From Lutjanus erythropterus (lineage: Eukaryota > Chordata > Actinopteri > Lutjaniformes > Lutjanidae), in assembly GCA_020091685.1 (NCBI GenBank), contig CM034599.1:24675922-24739921 (forward strand): a stretch of DNA of 64,000 nucleotides, read 5' to 3'. Of the stretch, positions 61,814-64,000 are shown one piece after another. The notes beneath the pieces are model-generated. The model did no database searches, was not told the DNA's origin, and worked only from the letters and a program-made list of their open reading frames with translations. Made by a program: the position numbers and the translations under genes. Positions within the stretch are counted from its first letter, which is position 1; every line of letters starts with the position of its first letter.

Positions 61814-64000
61814 ATCAGTAGTGCAGTGCATTTTGTCTGTCCCCAGCTCCAATCCAAGGCTCAGCTGGATTCTTTATGCTTGTCTATTTTTATAAATGTG
61901 CATGCGTGCATGTGAGTGAATGTTTGTAAGCAGATGACTTACTGTCGGAAGAGACTTGTGTGTTTGTTATTTTTGCTGACTGTATTAAGTCAGGTGGGAT
62001 TAGACAACAACTTGGCTGATAGACTTTATGAGTCATATTAACATTAAACAAATTTGTCCCTCTGTTTATGTGTGTGTATGTGAGCAAACTATATAATCAC
62101 GGATTACATGTTTCTGTGGGAGACTACAGAGCCAACTGAGAATACATTGCTGTGTACCATATCTACTTGAATGTGAGAGGAGGGTGTCTTTTTGAATCAC
62201 AGGACGCCTTCTCTTTACTTCTCTTTTCTGCTCAGCTCAACTACTAACAAGTGAGTCTACTGTATTTCTTACTCTCCCTTCTCTGTGCTATCGATCATTT
62301 AATTAACAAGACCCAGTTAATTCTGATTCAATTGCTCCTCTTGCACAATAACAATACATTAAAGTGGGCTGATTAAATCATGTCATTAACTTAAAATTAT
62401 GTTGCACCAAACTATCTGAAAATTAAGAAAGATTAAATCCAACTCTCTTTTTAACTATCATTTAATCATTACTCTCAACTCAAATTAAATTTAATTCTGT
62501 TGCACCAAAACTTTTAATTCATATTTAAAATGTGATCCAGTATTAACTTTAAACTTTATTAGGCTTTATTTTTAAAATGGCTGCCCTTTTGAGGAAAAAA
62601 AAAAAAATCAAGTTCCTCGGAGAAAGTTAAAACTCAACCAAAATGAACTGTATGATGCCTCTCCTCTTTCTTTCGCTAACTGACCCATTAAAACAGTATG
62701 CCAGCTGCTGTCAGGCAGTTTCTTTTCTCCTTACTGTGCTGTTGTCTGTTAATCTTCTATTTGCTCATGTTGCTCTATTACTATTACTATTACTTACCAA
62801 CAAGATTTTCACAACGGAAAAGAAAATAGAGCCAAGCCATCATAAGTAGGCTAACTAGGCTAGCTAGTAATAAATGTATAATTTTGTTAACTTTTTATCT
62901 AGCAAGCAAACAATGTAACGTTTTGTTATGGAGTACAGAGCAGCCGAAAATTAAATCTTCAATCTTCTTTTTATTAAGTCTAAGTCATTAAGTCTCTTTT
63001 TATTATTAATATTTATTTATTTTCATTTGAGTAAGGAAGCATCTCCATACTGATCCATAATGTGCAACATTTTCCTGGAAAAAAAAAAAATAAGGTATCG
63101 ACTCATAACTATATTCCCTGTGTGTGATGGTGTCTGTACCTGCAGAGATCATGTCTTCTGCCTGTATTTCCTTATTTTCTCATTACAATCAACTATCTTT
63201 CTAGTGTTATTACAAACATCTCTGACAAATCTCATTGATTATACCTTTAATTTCAGTTCGCATCACTAATTCTGGATTAGCTACACAGAGATTAGTTTTT
63301 GACTGTGGCACAGAGCTCTGCATAATTTTAAATTTTAACCCCCAAATAAACCCCCAACTACTGTGCAAATGAGGTTCACTCAAAGTACAGTGTACAGTGA
63401 TTGCTGATGTGACCCTGTATAGCTTGAGGTATGAGGTATGCTCACATTTTTGTTTTTTGTTTTTTTCTTAGTATGACTAGGCAGGCTATTAAATTAGAGT
63501 TTCGATATTGTGATGTAGACAAGATACACATGTTGTGCATTATGGGAATACTGATTTAAAAAAAGTAACTCTTAAGTCATCCTTAATGAATTTGTCATTG
63601 GAGAGAACTGTCTACAAATGTTGGCATTTCGCTAATAAGTCTTATGATGCCATTGCAGAAGCATGTGATTGTTATAGCTATTGCTATATAGCAATATGGG
63701 AACTGAGTGTCTGCTGCACACAGACAGACAAGGACACCTCTGAGTGTTTGCATGTCCTCTCCTCGGACTACCTGTCTTCTGCATAGTAATCAACAGCAAT
63801 GAAAAGAGAAAAGGGAAAGAAAAGAGGAAGGGAAGGGGAACGCTCGACGTGCAGACGGCCGTTACCATAGCAACAGGCAAGCTACATCCCAACTGTCAAA
63901 ATTTAATTTCCTCTGTGTCTTTTTCTATAGGAGAGACAAGGGAGAAGTCGATATCTTAACACAAAACAGGCCTTAAGATACATCGCACATAAAAAAAAAT

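Larger units (their letters stand above)
48497..64000 (-). other. ccser1: ccser1 intron upstream of exon A (continues past the right edge)
   Basis: No exon that I can support in 15.5 kb. Contents: a hAT-like element (48761-49657), a decayed BED-finger hAT fragment (54939-55320), one TTAA fold-back (58806-59482), a CCACCA-ended repeat (60660-60783), CA/TG arrays near 56.8, 57.2 and 61.7 kb, and pyrimidine-rich tracts at 53.7-53.95 and 56.46-56.66 kb. The rest is unremarkable AT-rich sequence. The exon preceding A should end with two bases of a split codon. Confidence 0.7.

Noticed and set aside
61472-61852. 126-codon minus-strand frame with a long Thr-His run
   Set aside because: Created by translation of the TG/CA microsatellite.
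1-64000. CRISPR arrays, operons, phage or defence systems
   Set aside because: Sequence is plainly vertebrate intronic DNA; regular repeats are microsatellites and no prokaryotic gene order exists.

Overview
The window is 64 kb of nuclear DNA from a ray-finned fish, most likely a percomorph teleost. The evidence is the AT-rich, microsatellite-rich composition, the (CA)n/(TG)n arrays, and many interspersed repeats of types familiar from teleost genomes: TTAA-ended fold-back elements, a Tc1-type miniature element of the family beginning CTCAACAAAAATATAA, several hAT-like elements, and the CCACCACTG-ended and AATTAGTC/AATCAATG-type repeats. There are no bacterial-style operons and no long open reading frames that survive scrutiny.

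The one protein-coding gene I can support lies on the minus strand. Four short exons with canonical splice sites translate in order to pieces of the C-terminal third of CCSER1 (coiled-coil serine-rich protein 1, formerly FAM190A): 48322-48496, 41453-41530, 27119-27196 and 20561-20641. Reading phases agree across all junctions and the residues match conserved blocks in the right order (QDCTAVKTLLL; SPASS..SLPISP; KDELI..LQ.EL; TQTE). A fifth possible exon at 8298-8346 continues in phase but is weaker. The start of the gene lies beyond the right edge (higher coordinates, upstream on the minus strand). The last exon was not found and may lie left of base 1.

Everything else is intron or flank. 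Right part (48.5-64 kb): upstream intron with a hAT-like element, a decayed BED-zinc-finger hAT transposase fragment, one TTAA fold-back and the longest TG arrays. Middle (27.2-48.3 kb): two introns with three TTAA fold-backs of the same family (one 5' half-copy), a smaller TTAA fold-back of another family, and three hAT-like or related repeats. Centre-left (8.3-27.1 kb): introns with a Tc1-type miniature element, another TTAA fold-back, a 1.06-kb terminal-inverted-repeat element, and a roughly 180-bp block duplicated in direct orientation that may be a regulatory element. Left end (1-8.3 kb): a 900-bp fold-back, a two-unit direct repeat, one more TTAA fold-back, pyrimidine tracts and CA arrays.

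I did not find a new multi-gene system. The most interesting content is the unannotated ccser1 exon set, the abundance of long near-palindromic TTAA-ended elements inside one transcription unit (all of which would fold into long hairpins in the pre-mRNA), and the duplicated non-coding block. All family assignments come from reading and memory; no database search was run.
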